This document shows positions 1 to 9,542 of a DNA stretch of 64,000 bases, one piece after another (the stretch's first letter is position 1; each line of letters opens with the position of its first letter). The position numbers and the translations under genes were made by a program. The notes under the pieces were generated by a model that saw nothing but the letters and a program-made list of their open reading frames with translations, was not told the origin of the DNA and ran no database searches. The stretch is from Pseudoduganella danionis (GTDB taxonomy: Bacteria; Pseudomonadota; Gammaproteobacteria; Burkholderiales; Burkholderiaceae_D), in the NCBI RefSeq assembly GCF_009720775.1, contig NZ_WNKW01000005.1:1-64000 (forward strand), written 5' to 3'.

Positions 1-42
1 ACATTCACTATTACAATCACGACCGCATCAAACTCAAATTAA

Positions 43-79
43 AAGGGCTGAGTCCTGTGCAATATAGGACTCAGCCCTT
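43..79 (-). terminator. Rho-independent terminator-like hairpin
   Basis: A perfect 14-bp inverted repeat (43-56 and 66-79) encloses a 9-nt loop. Read on the minus strand, the stem is followed directly by TTTTAATTT, as expected of an intrinsic terminator. It lies about 200 bp beyond the 287-1045 gene and may end that transcript. The stem could also work for a plus-strand gene left of the window, but there is no T-tract on that side. Confidence 0.7.
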
Positions 80-286
80 GGCTGCCTAGCAAACTAAACC
101 GTCCAACTATTTGGGGTCAGTTCATCTTCAGGGGCTTTTTATTTGTGATCTGCAGTATCCGGCGATGCTGCTATGAGTAGATTCCAGAAATTTGTCGCCA
201 GAATGCTGGCGTGAATCACTAGATTTTCACGGCATGCGGCCTGAAGTTTCATTCGTCAGCTCCGAATCATCGCTACGATGGTTGCG

Positions 287-1045
287 TCACTGAGGATATT
301 TCTTTGCGATAGAGGCGAAAGTGCCGTCCTCATGCATTGCTGCGATGGTGGCGTCGAATTGCCGGATAAATTCAGGCGTAATCGTCTGCCGGCTGAACAT
401 GATGTAACTGGGGGCTGTATCTAATACTGGTCCGCTGACGACCACTTCGTTTTCCGCGTTAAGTTGTCTGAGCAAGGTCAAGCCTACTATCCGGCTGCAG
501 ATGACTGCATCGGTTCTCTGCGCCAGTAGTTTCTGGAAGTTGCCCTTATGGCTGTTGGCGATATCAAGTTTCTTGAAGAGGCCAGCCTGCAGCGCGGCTT
601 CGAACACCGGGCCGTAATAGGCACGATTCAAGACGCCCAGTGAGATATTTTCGAGTGACGTAATATCGCCGTCGAAGACGATCTTGGAATTCTTCCGCAC
701 AAAAATCACATAGTCTTGCGACAGCAGTGGGCGGGTCGGGAAGAGGAAGCGGGCTTCCCGTTCCGGGTTTTTCTTGATCGTGAAAATACCATCCGCCTGC
801 CCCGATTCCAGCATGGCGAGCCCACGGGCTAAGGGATAGAACACTATCCGCATCGGCACTTTCATACGCTGGAACGCTTCGCTGACGATATCAACCGCCA
901 TTCCGCTGGCCGGCCGCTGCGCTGATGCCGCTTCCATAAGCGGCGGATAATCAAAGCTCACAAGCGTCAGCTCTCTCTGCTGTGCATCAGCGGCCCGGCA
1001 AAAGAAACCGAGCGCCAGCATTAACAGCAATAGTCTCATCCGCAT
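287..1045 (-). CDS. Periplasmic substrate-binding protein (SBP_bac_3 family)
   Basis: The 252-residue protein starts with a signal peptide (a Leu-rich stretch ending near AADA, residues 1-21). It continues as a bilobed amino-acid-type solute-binding domain: an early LVSFDYPPL strand, the ADGIFTIKKNPERE segment, and a C-terminal MHEDGTFASIAKKYPQ that is typical of the family. No ABC permease or ATPase lies beside it, so it may be an orphan receptor or serve a distant transporter. Ligand cannot be predicted. An ATG two codons downstream is an alternative start. Upstream is a long gene-free stretch and downstream a terminator-like hairpin, so it is probably monocistronic. Confidence 0.85.
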   Translation of the reverse strand: MRMRLLLLMLALGFFCRAADAQQRELTLVSFDYPPLMEAASAQRPASGMAVDIVSEAFQRMKVPMRIVFYPLARGLAMLESGQADGIFTIKKNPEREARFLFPTRPLLSQDYVIFVRKNSKIVFDGDITSLENISLGVLNRAYYGPVFEAALQAGLFKKLDIANSHKGNFQKLLAQRTDAVICSRIVGLTLLRQLNAENEVVVSGPVLDTAPSYIMFSRQTITPEFIRQFDATIAAMHEDGTFASIAKKYPQ

Positions 1046-1583
1046 ATGAATTCAACCCTCTGTCGGAGAACTTCTTTGATATCAGAATGATATGTTGACA
1101 ATATCACTACTGGTCCAAAATCGAAAGCGACTGTTGTAAAAGATCTGTCAGGCCGCTACATCTGCTATCGCAGCGGAAGCGACGTTCTCTGTTTGTCGTC
1201 CGGGTAGCGCCGCCTTATCGGCTATCGGAATGGCGGCGTAGTAGCTACTTGCCGCAAGGGTGGAAGAAGAGCAGCCGCTTGTGCTCGCAGGAATATTTTG
1301 CTCCCGTTTGGAGCATCACAGACGCGCAATCCATTCTCCATCAAATATCCATAGTCCGAGACTACAATCGCCTTATTGTGTGTGCCGGAGCTTCGTGTGT
1401 TGCGCTTCAGGTCAGCATGAACATTAACCCTCCGGGCAAGGAAATGGTCGATGTCTGGATCCCGGCAAAGTGGTGCGGAAGCCTAAACTCAAATCACAGG
1501 AGCAACCGTGGCCGACAGCTTTTAGCTCGGGCAGAACGGACCCGGCCAGAAATTTCCATTTGAACCAAACTCCGAATCCGAAC
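1046..1583. other. Intergenic region without a convincing gene
   Basis: About 540 bp separate the binding-protein gene from the lipoprotein gene. Short open frames on both strands (for example 1249-1563 plus) lack recognisable domains, a credible ribosome binding site or a signal peptide. The AT-rich part at 1060-1130 is where the promoter of the minus-strand gene should lie, but I could not choose a convincing -35/-10 pair. Confidence 0.5.
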
Positions 1584-1901
1584 ATGAGATTGCCCCATGC
1601 GATGGTCGTCGCGCTGTCATTTTTGCTTGGCGGCTGTGCGAACACTTCAAGCTATCCCGATTTCAATGCCAAGCTGGATATGGCGGTCGGCAAAATCAAC
1701 GAGCAAGTCGCTTTGCCGCTGGATCTGCCGTTGAAAAGTGCATCGCTAGATGAGCTTGTAATCGTCGAATACTCCTACCTGCGTCCGGTCTATTGTCGCT
1801 GGCAGTTCTATTATGACGGGAGCGGGCATATCGTGAAATGGGCCTATCCCGATGACCTTGCCAGACGTGAGTGCGACACTCTGGCATTCCACATTCGATA
1901 G
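1584..1901 (+). CDS. Small putative lipoprotein, unknown function
   Basis: The open frame extends upstream to 1470, but the ATG at 1584 begins a clear lipoprotein signal peptide: MRLPHAM, a hydrophobic core, then the lipobox LLGGC with Cys at about residue 18. The mature part is about 87 residues and has no family I recognise. Its C-terminal half has several aromatic residues and two Cys (YCRWQFYYDGSG, RRECD). No strong Shine-Dalgarno precedes this ATG. The neighbours give no functional hint. The lipobox is the main reason for calling it real. Confidence 0.55.
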   Translation: MRLPHAMVVALSFLLGGCANTSSYPDFNAKLDMAVGKINEQVALPLDLPLKSASLDELVIVEYSYLRPVYCRWQFYYDGSGHIVKWAYPDDLARRECDTLAFHIR

Positions 1902-2005
1902 GCGCCACGTCGCGACCAGAGCCACCAGTGCACCCCGCAGCAGATGGCGCTGCATTCGGCGCTGTTCAGGCATCTCCATTAATGCCCCGCCTGGGCATCG
2001 CGGAG

Positions 2006-3079
2006 TTACTCCGATGCGTTGATGGGCCAGCAGATTTCAAACTGGCTGCCGCCCAGCGAGGAAGGCTGCCAGAAGGCAAAGCCGCCGTGCGCCAGTGCGA
2101 TTGCCTTGACGACGGCCAGTCCCAGGCCACTGCCGCTGGCCTTGCCTGCGCTGACGGCAGCACCGCGCTGAAATGCCTCGAAGATGGTCTGGGCGGCAGC
2201 GGGAGCTATGCCGGGGCCCTGATCGGCGACGGCCAGATGGCAATGGCCCTGAATAATTTCGGCGCTGATGCGGATCAGGCCGGGTGTAGCATGTTTGCAG
2301 GCATTCTCCAGCATGGCCAGCAACGCCTGCCGGATGCGGATGGGATCACACTCGACCACGGTCACATTGAGCGCAATTTCGATGCGGAAGCCGCCTGCCT
2401 GCCATAGCGGCTGCGCCAGTTCGACCACGCTGGCCACTTCTTCGTCGAGCCGTGTGGCGATTTTTTGCAGTGGCAGGTGGCCGCTCTCGGCCAGCGCTAC
2501 CGTGCGCAGATCTTCGATCAGATGGCCCAGACCTTCCACCTGCTTGAGCAGGCTCTGGAACTGCGCCGGTTCGGCCGCAAACACGCCATCGTTAATCCCC
2601 TGCAGGCGCCCGCGCAGGATGGTGACAGGCGTGCGCAATTCATGGGCGATGGCCGCATTCCAGAAAGCCCGCTGCTGCGCCATATGCTGCTGGCGTTCGG
2701 CCATCAGGTTGAAGTCGCTGACCAGCTGCGCTGCTTCGCCCATCGCGTGCTGGTCGCTGCCCGCCCGCGCCGACAGATCGCCCTGGGCGACCGCACGCAG
2801 GCTCTGCGCCACCGAGTTCAGCGGTGTCAGAATGCGGCGCGACAGCCGGCCTGCGGCGAGTACGGCAATCAGCAGCGAACAGATGGTCGTGACTATCAGC
2901 CAGATGACTTCTTCCTTTTCCGGCCACGGGTTGGTGATATCGCACAGGGCATCCGGCGATTGGCGCAATAGCCAGAAATACAGCGCGTAGGAACTGATCT
3001 GCACCATGGCGATGATGCCCAGCACGACCAGCGCCATCGATAGCGAAATCTGCCGGCTGATGCCTGCATTGAGTTTCAT
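2006..3079 (-). CDS. Sensor histidine kinase of the RND efflux operon (BaeS/AdeS-like)
   Basis: The 357-residue membrane kinase has a first TM helix at about 12-38, a short periplasmic loop, a second TM at about 58-78, a HAMP linker (about 79-132), a HisKA box AIAHELRTPVT with phospho-acceptor His146, and a HATPase domain with the N box (LENACKHA), G1 (DQGPGIA) and G2 (GSGLGLAV). It overlaps the preceding response regulator by the ATGA junction at 3076-3079 and is the last gene of the adaptor-pump-channel-regulator operon. It therefore most likely senses envelope or drug stress and controls the pump. The small sensor loop resembles BaeS/AdeS kinases; the signal is unknown. Confidence 0.93.
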   Translation of the reverse strand: MKLNAGISRQISLSMALVVLGIIAMVQISSYALYFWLLRQSPDALCDITNPWPEKEEVIWLIVTTICSLLIAVLAAGRLSRRILTPLNSVAQSLRAVAQGDLSARAGSDQHAMGEAAQLVSDFNLMAERQQHMAQQRAFWNAAIAHELRTPVTILRGRLQGINDGVFAAEPAQFQSLLKQVEGLGHLIEDLRTVALAESGHLPLQKIATRLDEEVASVVELAQPLWQAGGFRIEIALNVTVVECDPIRIRQALLAMLENACKHATPGLIRISAEIIQGHCHLAVADQGPGIAPAAAQTIFEAFQRGAAVSAGKASGSGLGLAVVKAIALAHGGFAFWQPSSLGGSQFEICWPINASE

Positions 3080-3831
3080 GCACCGCCTCCGAGACGGTAG
3101 CCGACGCCGCGCACGCTTTCGAGTTTGCCTTGCAGGCCGCTCGCTTCCAGTTTTTTGCGCAGCTTGCTGACATGGCTGTCCACAGTGCGCTCCATGGTTT
3201 CACCTTCGGGCAGACAGCTGACGAGCAGCTCGCCCCGGCTAAATACGCGCTTGGGCGCGCGCGCCATGTGGGCCAGCAGACGGAATTCTGTCAGCGTCAG
3301 GCTCAGCACCTGACGGCTGCCGTCGGGTTCAACCACGCTGGCCTGATGTTCTTCCGCATCGATTTCCATGCCTTCGACGCGCAACAGTTTATGGATCGGT
3401 GTGGCGGGGTGGCGGGTACGGCGCAGCACGGCCTGCACGCGTGCCACCACTTCGGCCGGATTGAAGGGCTTGACCACATAGTCATCGGCGCCGATGCGCA
3501 GTCCCGTCAGTTTGTCGATGTCCTGATCCATGGCCGTCAGCATGATGACGGCCGTATCGCCACGCTGGCGCAACTGGGCCAGCACGGCCCAGCCATCGAG
3601 TTCCGGCAGCTGGACATCGAGCAGGATCAGGTCGGGTTTGAGCATCAGATGCATGGCCAGCGCATTGCGTCCGTCGGCCGCATGGGCCACGCGCATGCCG
3701 GCACGGGAGAGATAGGCCATGACGATCTGGGCGATTTCTTCCTCGTCTTCGACCACCAGTATCAGCGACGGATGGTCGCTCTCATTATTCTGTGGAGCGC
3801 TAGGGGTTCTCATCAGAGCATGATACTGCAT
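3076..3831 (-). CDS. OmpR-family response regulator of the RND efflux operon (BaeR/AdeR-like)
   Basis: The receiver domain is at about residues 23-135 (LVVEDEEEI, phospho-acceptor Asp72 in LLDVQLPELDG, Lys in VVKPFNP). An OmpR/PhoB winged-helix DNA-binding domain follows (LSLTLTEFRLLAHMA, TVDSHVSKLRKKLE, VRGVGYRL). I chose the ATG at 3831: it overlaps the stop of the channel gene (TGATG) and has GGAG seven bases upstream. An ATG at 3813 is the alternative. It is translationally coupled to both neighbours. The probable target is the trio of 11-bp repeats at 9534-9566 ahead of the operon, which would make it an autoregulated activator. Confidence 0.93.
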   Translation of the reverse strand: MQYHALMRTPSAPQNNESDHPSLILVVEDEEEIAQIVMAYLSRAGMRVAHAADGRNALAMHLMLKPDLILLDVQLPELDGWAVLAQLRQRGDTAVIMLTAMDQDIDKLTGLRIGADDYVVKPFNPAEVVARVQAVLRRTRHPATPIHKLLRVEGMEIDAEEHQASVVEPDGSRQVLSLTLTEFRLLAHMARAPKRVFSRGELLVSCLPEGETMERTVDSHVSKLRKKLEASGLQGKLESVRGVGYRLGGGA

Positions 3832-5198
3832 CAGCTGACTCCGCCACCGAGAGCCTTGTACAAAGCCAGGGCATAGCGGTATTGCTCGCGCTGGAGATCG
3901 ATCAGTGCTGCCTCGGCCGCATAAGCCTGACGCTGCGCATCGAGTAGCTCTAGCCGTCCGTCCAGCCCCTGACGGTAGCGCAGCACGGCCCATTGCGCCC
4001 GCTGCCGGCTGGCGCCCAGTACGCGCTGCTGGGCCTCCATCTGTGGCGCGATGGTCTGGCAACCGGCCAGCGCATCGCTGACTTCGCGGAACGCATTCTG
4101 GATGGCTTTTTCATACTGGGCCACCGCCATCGAGCTGCGGATTCTGGCCAGACTCAGTTCGGCCTGCAGCTGCCCGCCGTGAAACAGCGGCTGGGTGATC
4201 TGCGGTGCGAAAGACCAGCTGCGGCTGGCGCCTTTGAACAGATCGCCAAATTCGCTGCTGCCCAGACCGAAGCTGGTGGTCAGGGCAATGCGGGGGAAGA
4301 AAGCGGCACGGGCGGCGCCGATATCGGCCTGGGCGCCCTGCAGTTCCTGTTCCGCCTGCATGATATCGGGGCGCCGTATCAGCAGGTCGGAAGGCAGGCC
4401 GGCTGGCAGGACTGTGCGCACGGGCGCGGCAGTGAGCGGGTCGGCAAGGGCGGCAGGGGCGGGCAGCTCGGTGCCGATCAGGAATTGCAGGGCATGGCTG
4501 GCTAGCTGCAGTTCACGGCTGCGCGCCTGCAGATCGGCCTCGGCGCTGGCCACGTGGGCCTGCACGGCGCTGAGGTCTATGCCGCTGCGCTGTCTGGCCT
4601 GGTGTTGCTGCTCGGTGATGTGCAGGGTGCTGCGCCAGTCCGCCAGCATGCGTTCGCTGAGCTGCTGCTGTGCCCGTGCACGCTGGTGCTCGAGGTAGGC
4701 TTCGGCGATAGCGTTGATCAGACTGAGCTGGGCAGCACGCCGGCCCTGATCGGACGCCAGATAGCGCGCCTGGGCTGCAGCGGATAGCGAGCGCAGGCGG
4801 CCGAACAGATCGAGCTCGAAGGCCGTGCTGGCTATGCCTGCACTGTATTGCGGCTGGACGGGCGTGCCTGCCCCTAAGCGCTGGCGGCTGGCAGCCAGAC
4901 TCAGATCGACCGAGGGCAGCAGCGCAGCATCCTGTTGCTGGACCTGGGCCCGCATGGCGGCCACGTTCAGGGTGGCCACGCGCAGATCGCGGTTGTGTTC
5001 CAGCCCCAGGGCCACTAGCTGTTGCAGCTGGGGCTCGGTCAGCACTTCACGCCAGCCCAGTTCGGCAGCGTTATCGCTGGTGGGCGGCACTTGCCGGTAG
5101 CTGGCCGGTAGTTGCACGGCGGTAGGCGGGCGGGGCGGCGTCAGGCTGCATGCGGTGAGCGTGCCCAAGCAGAGGCACAGGACTATGGTGGGTTGCAT
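3831..5198 (-). CDS. Outer-membrane efflux channel lipoprotein (NodT/OprM family)
   Basis: The 455-residue TolC-like protein has a lipoprotein signal peptide (lipobox LTAC, Cys17) and two repeats of the OEP domain rich in long Ala/Gln/Arg helices. Family signatures include the FELDLFGRLRSL segment and, in the second half, LIRRPDIMQAEQEL and FPRIALTTSFG. It would be the outer-membrane channel for the pump encoded just upstream (18-bp gap), allowing tripartite export from inner membrane to medium. Its stop codon overlaps the response regulator start. Confidence 0.95.
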   Translation of the reverse strand: MQPTIVLCLCLGTLTACSLTPPRPPTAVQLPASYRQVPPTSDNAAELGWREVLTEPQLQQLVALGLEHNRDLRVATLNVAAMRAQVQQQDAALLPSVDLSLAASRQRLGAGTPVQPQYSAGIASTAFELDLFGRLRSLSAAAQARYLASDQGRRAAQLSLINAIAEAYLEHQRARAQQQLSERMLADWRSTLHITEQQHQARQRSGIDLSAVQAHVASAEADLQARSRELQLASHALQFLIGTELPAPAALADPLTAAPVRTVLPAGLPSDLLIRRPDIMQAEQELQGAQADIGAARAAFFPRIALTTSFGLGSSEFGDLFKGASRSWSFAPQITQPLFHGGQLQAELSLARIRSSMAVAQYEKAIQNAFREVSDALAGCQTIAPQMEAQQRVLGASRQRAQWAVLRYRQGLDGRLELLDAQRQAYAAEAALIDLQREQYRYALALYKALGGGVS

Positions 5199-5216
5199 GG
5201 TTCAGTTCCTTACTAC

Positions 5217-8200
5217 TTACTTGCGGTAGCGGCGTTGCAGTGCTTGCGCCGCGCCGACCACGATGACGAAGAACACGGGGACGAAGAGCACGCCCAGCAC
5301 CGTGGCGGCCAGCATGCCGCCGAACACGCCAGTGCCTATGGCCTGCTGGGTTTCCGCGCTGGCGCCGCTGGCCAGCATCAGCGGCAGCACGCCCAGGGTA
5401 AAGGCCAGTGAGGTCATCAGAATAGGGCGCAGGCGCAGGTGGGCCGCGTTGATGGCTGCCGTGGTCAGATCGCTGCCTTCGGCGTGCAGCTTGCGTGCAT
5501 ATTCGATGATCAGGATGGCGTTCTTGGCGGACAGGCCGATGATGGTAATCAGGCCGACTTTGAAGAAGACGTCGTTGGGCAGCTCGCGCAGGATCACTGC
5601 CGTCAGCGCGCCGAACAGACCGAGCGGCACCACCAGCATCACCGCCAGCGGTATGGTCCAGCTTTCATACAGGGCCGCCAGGACCAGGAAGACCACCAGC
5701 ATCGAGAGCAGCATCAGCAGCGGCGCCTGGGCGGCAGCACCCTGTTCCTGCAGCGACTGTCCGGTCCAGGCCAGCGCATAGCCGGGCGGCAGCTGGCGGC
5801 CCAGACGTTCCATTTCCTTGAGTGCGGCGCCGCTCGAGACGCCGGGCGCCGCAGTGCCGCTAAGGCGCGCTGCCAGATAGCCCTGATAGCGGTTCAGCTG
5901 CAAAGGTGTTTGCTGCCAGTGCGGCTTGACCAGTTGCGCCAGTGCGACCATCTTGCCGTCGTTGTTGCGCACGCGGAGTGCCAGCACGTCGTCGAGCTGC
6001 ATGCGTGCGGCCGCATCGGCCTGCACGATCACCTGCTGCATCCGGCCTGCATTGGGGAAGTCGTTGACATAGCTGGAGCCGGTCGCATTGACCAGCAGGT
6101 CGGCGATGGCGCTGAACGGCACGCCCAGGGTCTCGGCTTTCTGGCGGTCGATCTCGAGCTGGATGCTGTTGCCCGGTGGGAGCTGATCGGCATAGACGCC
6201 GGCCAGCAATGGGCTCTTCGCGGCCAGATTCAGCAGATGGGCCTGTGCTGCCTGCAAGGCGCCATAGCCCTGATTGCCGCGGTCCAGCAGGCGCAGCGAG
6301 AAGCCCGCGGAGTTGCCCAGTTCATCGATGGCCGGCGGCATCACCACCATGATGGTGCCTTCGCCCGCGCTAGCCATGGCCGTCTGGGCCAGCTCTACCT
6401 CTTTTGCCACGCTGGCGCCATGGCGATCTTTCCAGTCCTTCAGCATGGTGTAGGCCATGGCCGCGTTGGGACCGGAACCGGAGAAGCTGAAGCCCAGCAG
6501 CGACTGATTGACATCGATGCCGGGGCGGCTGGCCAGATGCTGTTCATATTGCTGCACCACGCGCATGGTGCGGTCCATGGTGGCATCGGCCGGCAGCTGG
6601 AACGAGGTCATGAAATAACCCTGATCTTCTTCCGGCAGGAAGGCCGAGGGCAGCAGGCTGAAGCCGGCCACCACAGAGCCGGTCAGCACGGCATAGATCA
6701 GCAGCATGCGTCCGCTACGCTGTATCAGTTTGCCGGCGAGCCAGGTGTATTGCTGCGTCAGGCGTTCGAACTGCTGGTCGAACCAGACAAAGAAACGGCT
6801 CTGATGGTGCTGCTCCGGCGTTATCGGGCGCAGCAGGGTGGCGCAGAGGGCGGGCGTGAGGGTCAGTGCCAGCACGGCGGAAAACAGGATGGACACCGCC
6901 ATGGCGATGGTGAACTGGCGGTAGATCACTCCCACCGAACCGGCCGCGAACGCCATAGGGATGAACACCGCCGTCAGTACCAGCGTGATGCCGATGATGG
7001 GATGGCTGATCTCCTGCATGGCGCGCAGGGTGGCCGCACGCGGCGACAGTCCTTCGCTGGCCATCAGGCGTTCCACGGCTTCCACCACCACGATGGCATC
7101 GTCGACGATGATGCCGATGGCCAGCACCATGCCGAACATGGTCAGCACGTTGATGGAATAGCCGGCCAGCGCCATGACGGCCAGCGTGCCCAGCAGCGCG
7201 ATCGGGGCGACCACGGCGGGGATCAGCGTGTAGCGCAGCTTCTGCAGGAACAGATACATGACGAGGAAGACCAGCAGCATGGCTTCGCACAGCGTGACGA
7301 GCACTTTCTCTATCGAGATTTTGACGAAGGGAGCGGTGTCGAAGGGCACGGTAAATTCCATGCCCGCCGGCAGGGCTTTGGACAGATCATCCAGCCGTGC
7401 GCGTAGCTGGGCTGCCGTGGCGACGGCGTTCGCGCCGGGCGACAGGGAGACCGAAGCACCAGCCGTGGTCTTGCCGTTTTCCCTCGCGCGGAAAGTATAG
7501 TCGCGCGAACCCAGTTCGATGCGGGCGACGTCGGCCAGCGTGACGTTGCCGCCGCCGCGCTGGGCACGCAGCACGATAGCGCCGAATTCTTCCGCCGTAC
7601 GCAGCTGGCCTTGCACGGTCAGCGGTGTAGTGACCATCTGCCCCGCTACAGCGGGCGCGTCGCCCACCCGGCCCGGAGCGATCACCAGATTTTGCTGGGT
7701 GATGGCAGCGGTCACATCGCCCATGGACAGCTGATAGGCGATCAGCTTGACAGGATCGACCCAGACCCGCATGGCGCGCTCGGCGCCGAACAGCTGGACC
7801 CGGCCTACGCCGGGCACGCGGCGCAGCTCGTCCACCACATTGCGCGCCAGATAGTCGCCCAGCTCCTGTTCGTCATGTTTGCGGGTGGAGTTGATGCTGA
7901 CGATCATCAGGAAGCTCGATGACGACGATTCCACCGACAGGCCATTCTGGCGCACCGCTTGCGGCAGGCGCGACTCGACCGCCTTCAGGCGATTCTGTAC
8001 ATCGACCTGGGCCAGTTCCGGATTGGTGCCGGGTTTGAAGGTGACGCTGATCGAAGCCGAGCCCGAGGTGTCGCTCGATGATTCGAAGTACAGCAGATTT
8101 TTTACGCCGGACAGCTCGCGCTCGATCAGGCCGATCACGGCATCGTTCATGGTCTGGGGCGAGGCGCCCGGATAGCTGGCGCCTATCGAGACGCTGGGCG

Positions 8201-8318
8201 GCGCTACCGAAGGAAAACGCGCTATCGGCAGTTCGGGCAAGGCCAGCAGGCCGGCCAGTATGATAAAGATCGCGACGACCCAGGCAAACACGGGCCGGTG
8301 GATGAAAAATGCGGACAT
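5217..8318 (-). CDS. RND multidrug efflux permease (HAE1 family, AcrB/AdeB/MexB-like)
   Basis: The 1033-residue protein has the standard HAE1 length and the duplicated 12-TM layout with two large periplasmic loops. Visible landmarks are the N-terminal FFIHRPVFAWV helix, the paired acidic residues for proton relay in TM4 (GIIVDDAIVVVE), the FLPEEDQGYF segment starting the second half, and the C-terminal GLSAKNAILIIEYA motif. It drives drug/proton antiport and would take substrates from the periplasm and inner membrane. The adaptor gene ends 9 bp before its start. A 655-aa antisense open frame over this gene is a codon-bias shadow. Confidence 0.97.
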   Translation of the reverse strand: MSAFFIHRPVFAWVVAIFIILAGLLALPELPIARFPSVAPPSVSIGASYPGASPQTMNDAVIGLIERELSGVKNLLYFESSSDTSGSASISVTFKPGTNPELAQVDVQNRLKAVESRLPQAVRQNGLSVESSSSSFLMIVSINSTRKHDEQELGDYLARNVVDELRRVPGVGRVQLFGAERAMRVWVDPVKLIAYQLSMGDVTAAITQQNLVIAPGRVGDAPAVAGQMVTTPLTVQGQLRTAEEFGAIVLRAQRGGGNVTLADVARIELGSRDYTFRARENGKTTAGASVSLSPGANAVATAAQLRARLDDLSKALPAGMEFTVPFDTAPFVKISIEKVLVTLCEAMLLVFLVMYLFLQKLRYTLIPAVVAPIALLGTLAVMALAGYSINVLTMFGMVLAIGIIVDDAIVVVEAVERLMASEGLSPRAATLRAMQEISHPIIGITLVLTAVFIPMAFAAGSVGVIYRQFTIAMAVSILFSAVLALTLTPALCATLLRPITPEQHHQSRFFVWFDQQFERLTQQYTWLAGKLIQRSGRMLLIYAVLTGSVVAGFSLLPSAFLPEEDQGYFMTSFQLPADATMDRTMRVVQQYEQHLASRPGIDVNQSLLGFSFSGSGPNAAMAYTMLKDWKDRHGASVAKEVELAQTAMASAGEGTIMVVMPPAIDELGNSAGFSLRLLDRGNQGYGALQAAQAHLLNLAAKSPLLAGVYADQLPPGNSIQLEIDRQKAETLGVPFSAIADLLVNATGSSYVNDFPNAGRMQQVIVQADAAARMQLDDVLALRVRNNDGKMVALAQLVKPHWQQTPLQLNRYQGYLAARLSGTAAPGVSSGAALKEMERLGRQLPPGYALAWTGQSLQEQGAAAQAPLLMLLSMLVVFLVLAALYESWTIPLAVMLVVPLGLFGALTAVILRELPNDVFFKVGLITIIGLSAKNAILIIEYARKLHAEGSDLTTAAINAAHLRLRPILMTSLAFTLGVLPLMLASGASAETQQAIGTGVFGGMLAATVLGVLFVPVFFVIVVGAAQALQRRYRK

Positions 8319-8327
8319 CGGATTTCC

Positions 8328-9485
8328 TTATTGGCGGGTATTGCCGCTGTTGCCAGCGGCTGCCGTCGCACTGCGCCACAGGCGTGGTTTGGTAACGCTG
8401 CCTGCGTGCAGATGTTCCTGCCCTTCGACGACGAGCAGTTCGCCGGCCTGCAGGCCCCTATGAATCAGGTATTGGTGGGCAATCACCTCGCCCACATTCA
8501 CCTGACGCTGCATCGCGCGCTGGGTCTTGTCGATCACCCAGACATAGGCCTGGCCGTCGGCACTGCGCTGCACGGCCTGCTGTGGCACCAGCAGCTGCGG
8601 GGCGGCGCTGGCGCGCGCCATGCTGGCGCGCACGAACATGCCCGGCAGCAGCACATGGTCGGGGTTGTTCACCAGTATGCGTACATTGCTGTCGCCCGTG
8701 GCCGGGTCGACCTGCTGTTCTTGCAGCAGCACGCGAGCGGTGCCCTCGTATGGCCTCCCATCGGCGCTGAGGATGGTGACGGGCGGCGCGGACTTATGGT
8801 CAGGCTGGCGCACCAGCAAGGTGCTGGCAGGACGCAGTACATCGACATAGACCTGGTCGATCTGCTGCACGCGTGCCATCGGTGCGCTATCGGTGGGCGC
8901 CACCAGCGTGCCTTCGGACACCAGCTCGGCGCCGATGCGGCCGGAGATGGGCGCCTGTACTGTGGCATATTCCAGATCCAGCCGCCTGCGCTGCAGATTG
9001 GCGCGGGCCTGTGCCAGATTGGCCTGCGCCATATCGCGCTCCGATACGGCATCATCATAGGCTTGCTGGCTGACGCCGTCGGCGTCGAGCAGGGGACGCA
9101 GGCGTTCAGCCTGACGCTGGCTGCGCGCATAAGTGACTTCGGCGTGGGCCAGCGCGGCCTGGGCCGCAGCCAGTTCCGCCTTCAGAGGCGCCGGATTGAG
9201 CTGGTACAGCGGCTGGCCGGCACGCACTTCGCTGCCCTGTTCGAACAGGCGGCGCACGACGATGCCGCCCACCTGCGGACGGATTTCTGCGCTGCGCACG
9301 GCGACCACCCGGCCGGGCAAGGTGTCCTGCAAGGTGATGTCCTGTGGCTGGATGGTCAGGACGGAGACTGCGGCCGGCGCCGCAGGCGGCGCCGCAGGCG
9401 GCTCCGATGGCGGCGTGCCGGTACAGGCGCTCAGGCCTAGAACAGGCAGCCACAGCCACCAGTAATTTCTGCTTCTGAAATCCAT
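8328..9485 (-). CDS. RND efflux periplasmic adaptor (membrane-fusion protein)
   Basis: The 385-residue adaptor has a lipoprotein-type signal (LGLSACTGTPP, Cys21), a lipoyl half-motif (VRSAEIRPQVGGIV), an alpha-helical hairpin (about 95-165), the second lipoyl half (ATVQAPISGRIG) and a beta-barrel domain (VLLPGMFVRA). It would link the permease to the outer-membrane channel. It is the first gene of the five-gene operon. AGGA lies 5 bases before the ATG. A promoter-like CATAAT and the repeat cluster at 9534-9566 lie just upstream. Confidence 0.95.
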   Translation of the reverse strand: MDFRSRNYWWLWLPVLGLSACTGTPPSEPPAAPPAAPAAVSVLTIQPQDITLQDTLPGRVVAVRSAEIRPQVGGIVVRRLFEQGSEVRAGQPLYQLNPAPLKAELAAAQAALAHAEVTYARSQRQAERLRPLLDADGVSQQAYDDAVSERDMAQANLAQARANLQRRRLDLEYATVQAPISGRIGAELVSEGTLVAPTDSAPMARVQQIDQVYVDVLRPASTLLVRQPDHKSAPPVTILSADGRPYEGTARVLLQEQQVDPATGDSNVRILVNNPDHVLLPGMFVRASMARASAAPQLLVPQQAVQRSADGQAYVWVIDKTQRAMQRQVNVGEVIAHQYLIHRGLQAGELLVVEGQEHLHAGSVTKPRLWRSATAAAGNSGNTRQ

Positions 9486-9513
9486 AGTAGTCCTGCAAGC
9501 TTGTAAAACTACT

Positions 9514-9542
9514 ATTATGGGGCTGGGTGGTGAATAATCTGT
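9514..9542 (-). promoter_or_regulatory. Candidate promoter of the efflux operon
   Basis: On the minus strand CATAAT (9519-9514) matches five of six -10 positions and lies about 29 bp before the adaptor start. The matching -35 position (9542-9537, ACAGAT) is poor and lies inside the proximal copy of the 11-bp repeat array. That is the arrangement expected of a promoter that needs an activator. Transcript start not tested. Confidence 0.45.

Noticed and set aside
1249..1563. A 104-aa plus-strand frame in the first intergenic region
   Set aside because: No domain, no signal peptide, no Shine-Dalgarno, and it overlaps frames on the other strand; not distinguishable from chance.
5439..7406. A 655-aa open frame antisense to the RND permease
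   Set aside because: Low-complexity His/Gln/Gly/Arg composition, no ribosome site or domain, fully covered by the RND permease coding strand.
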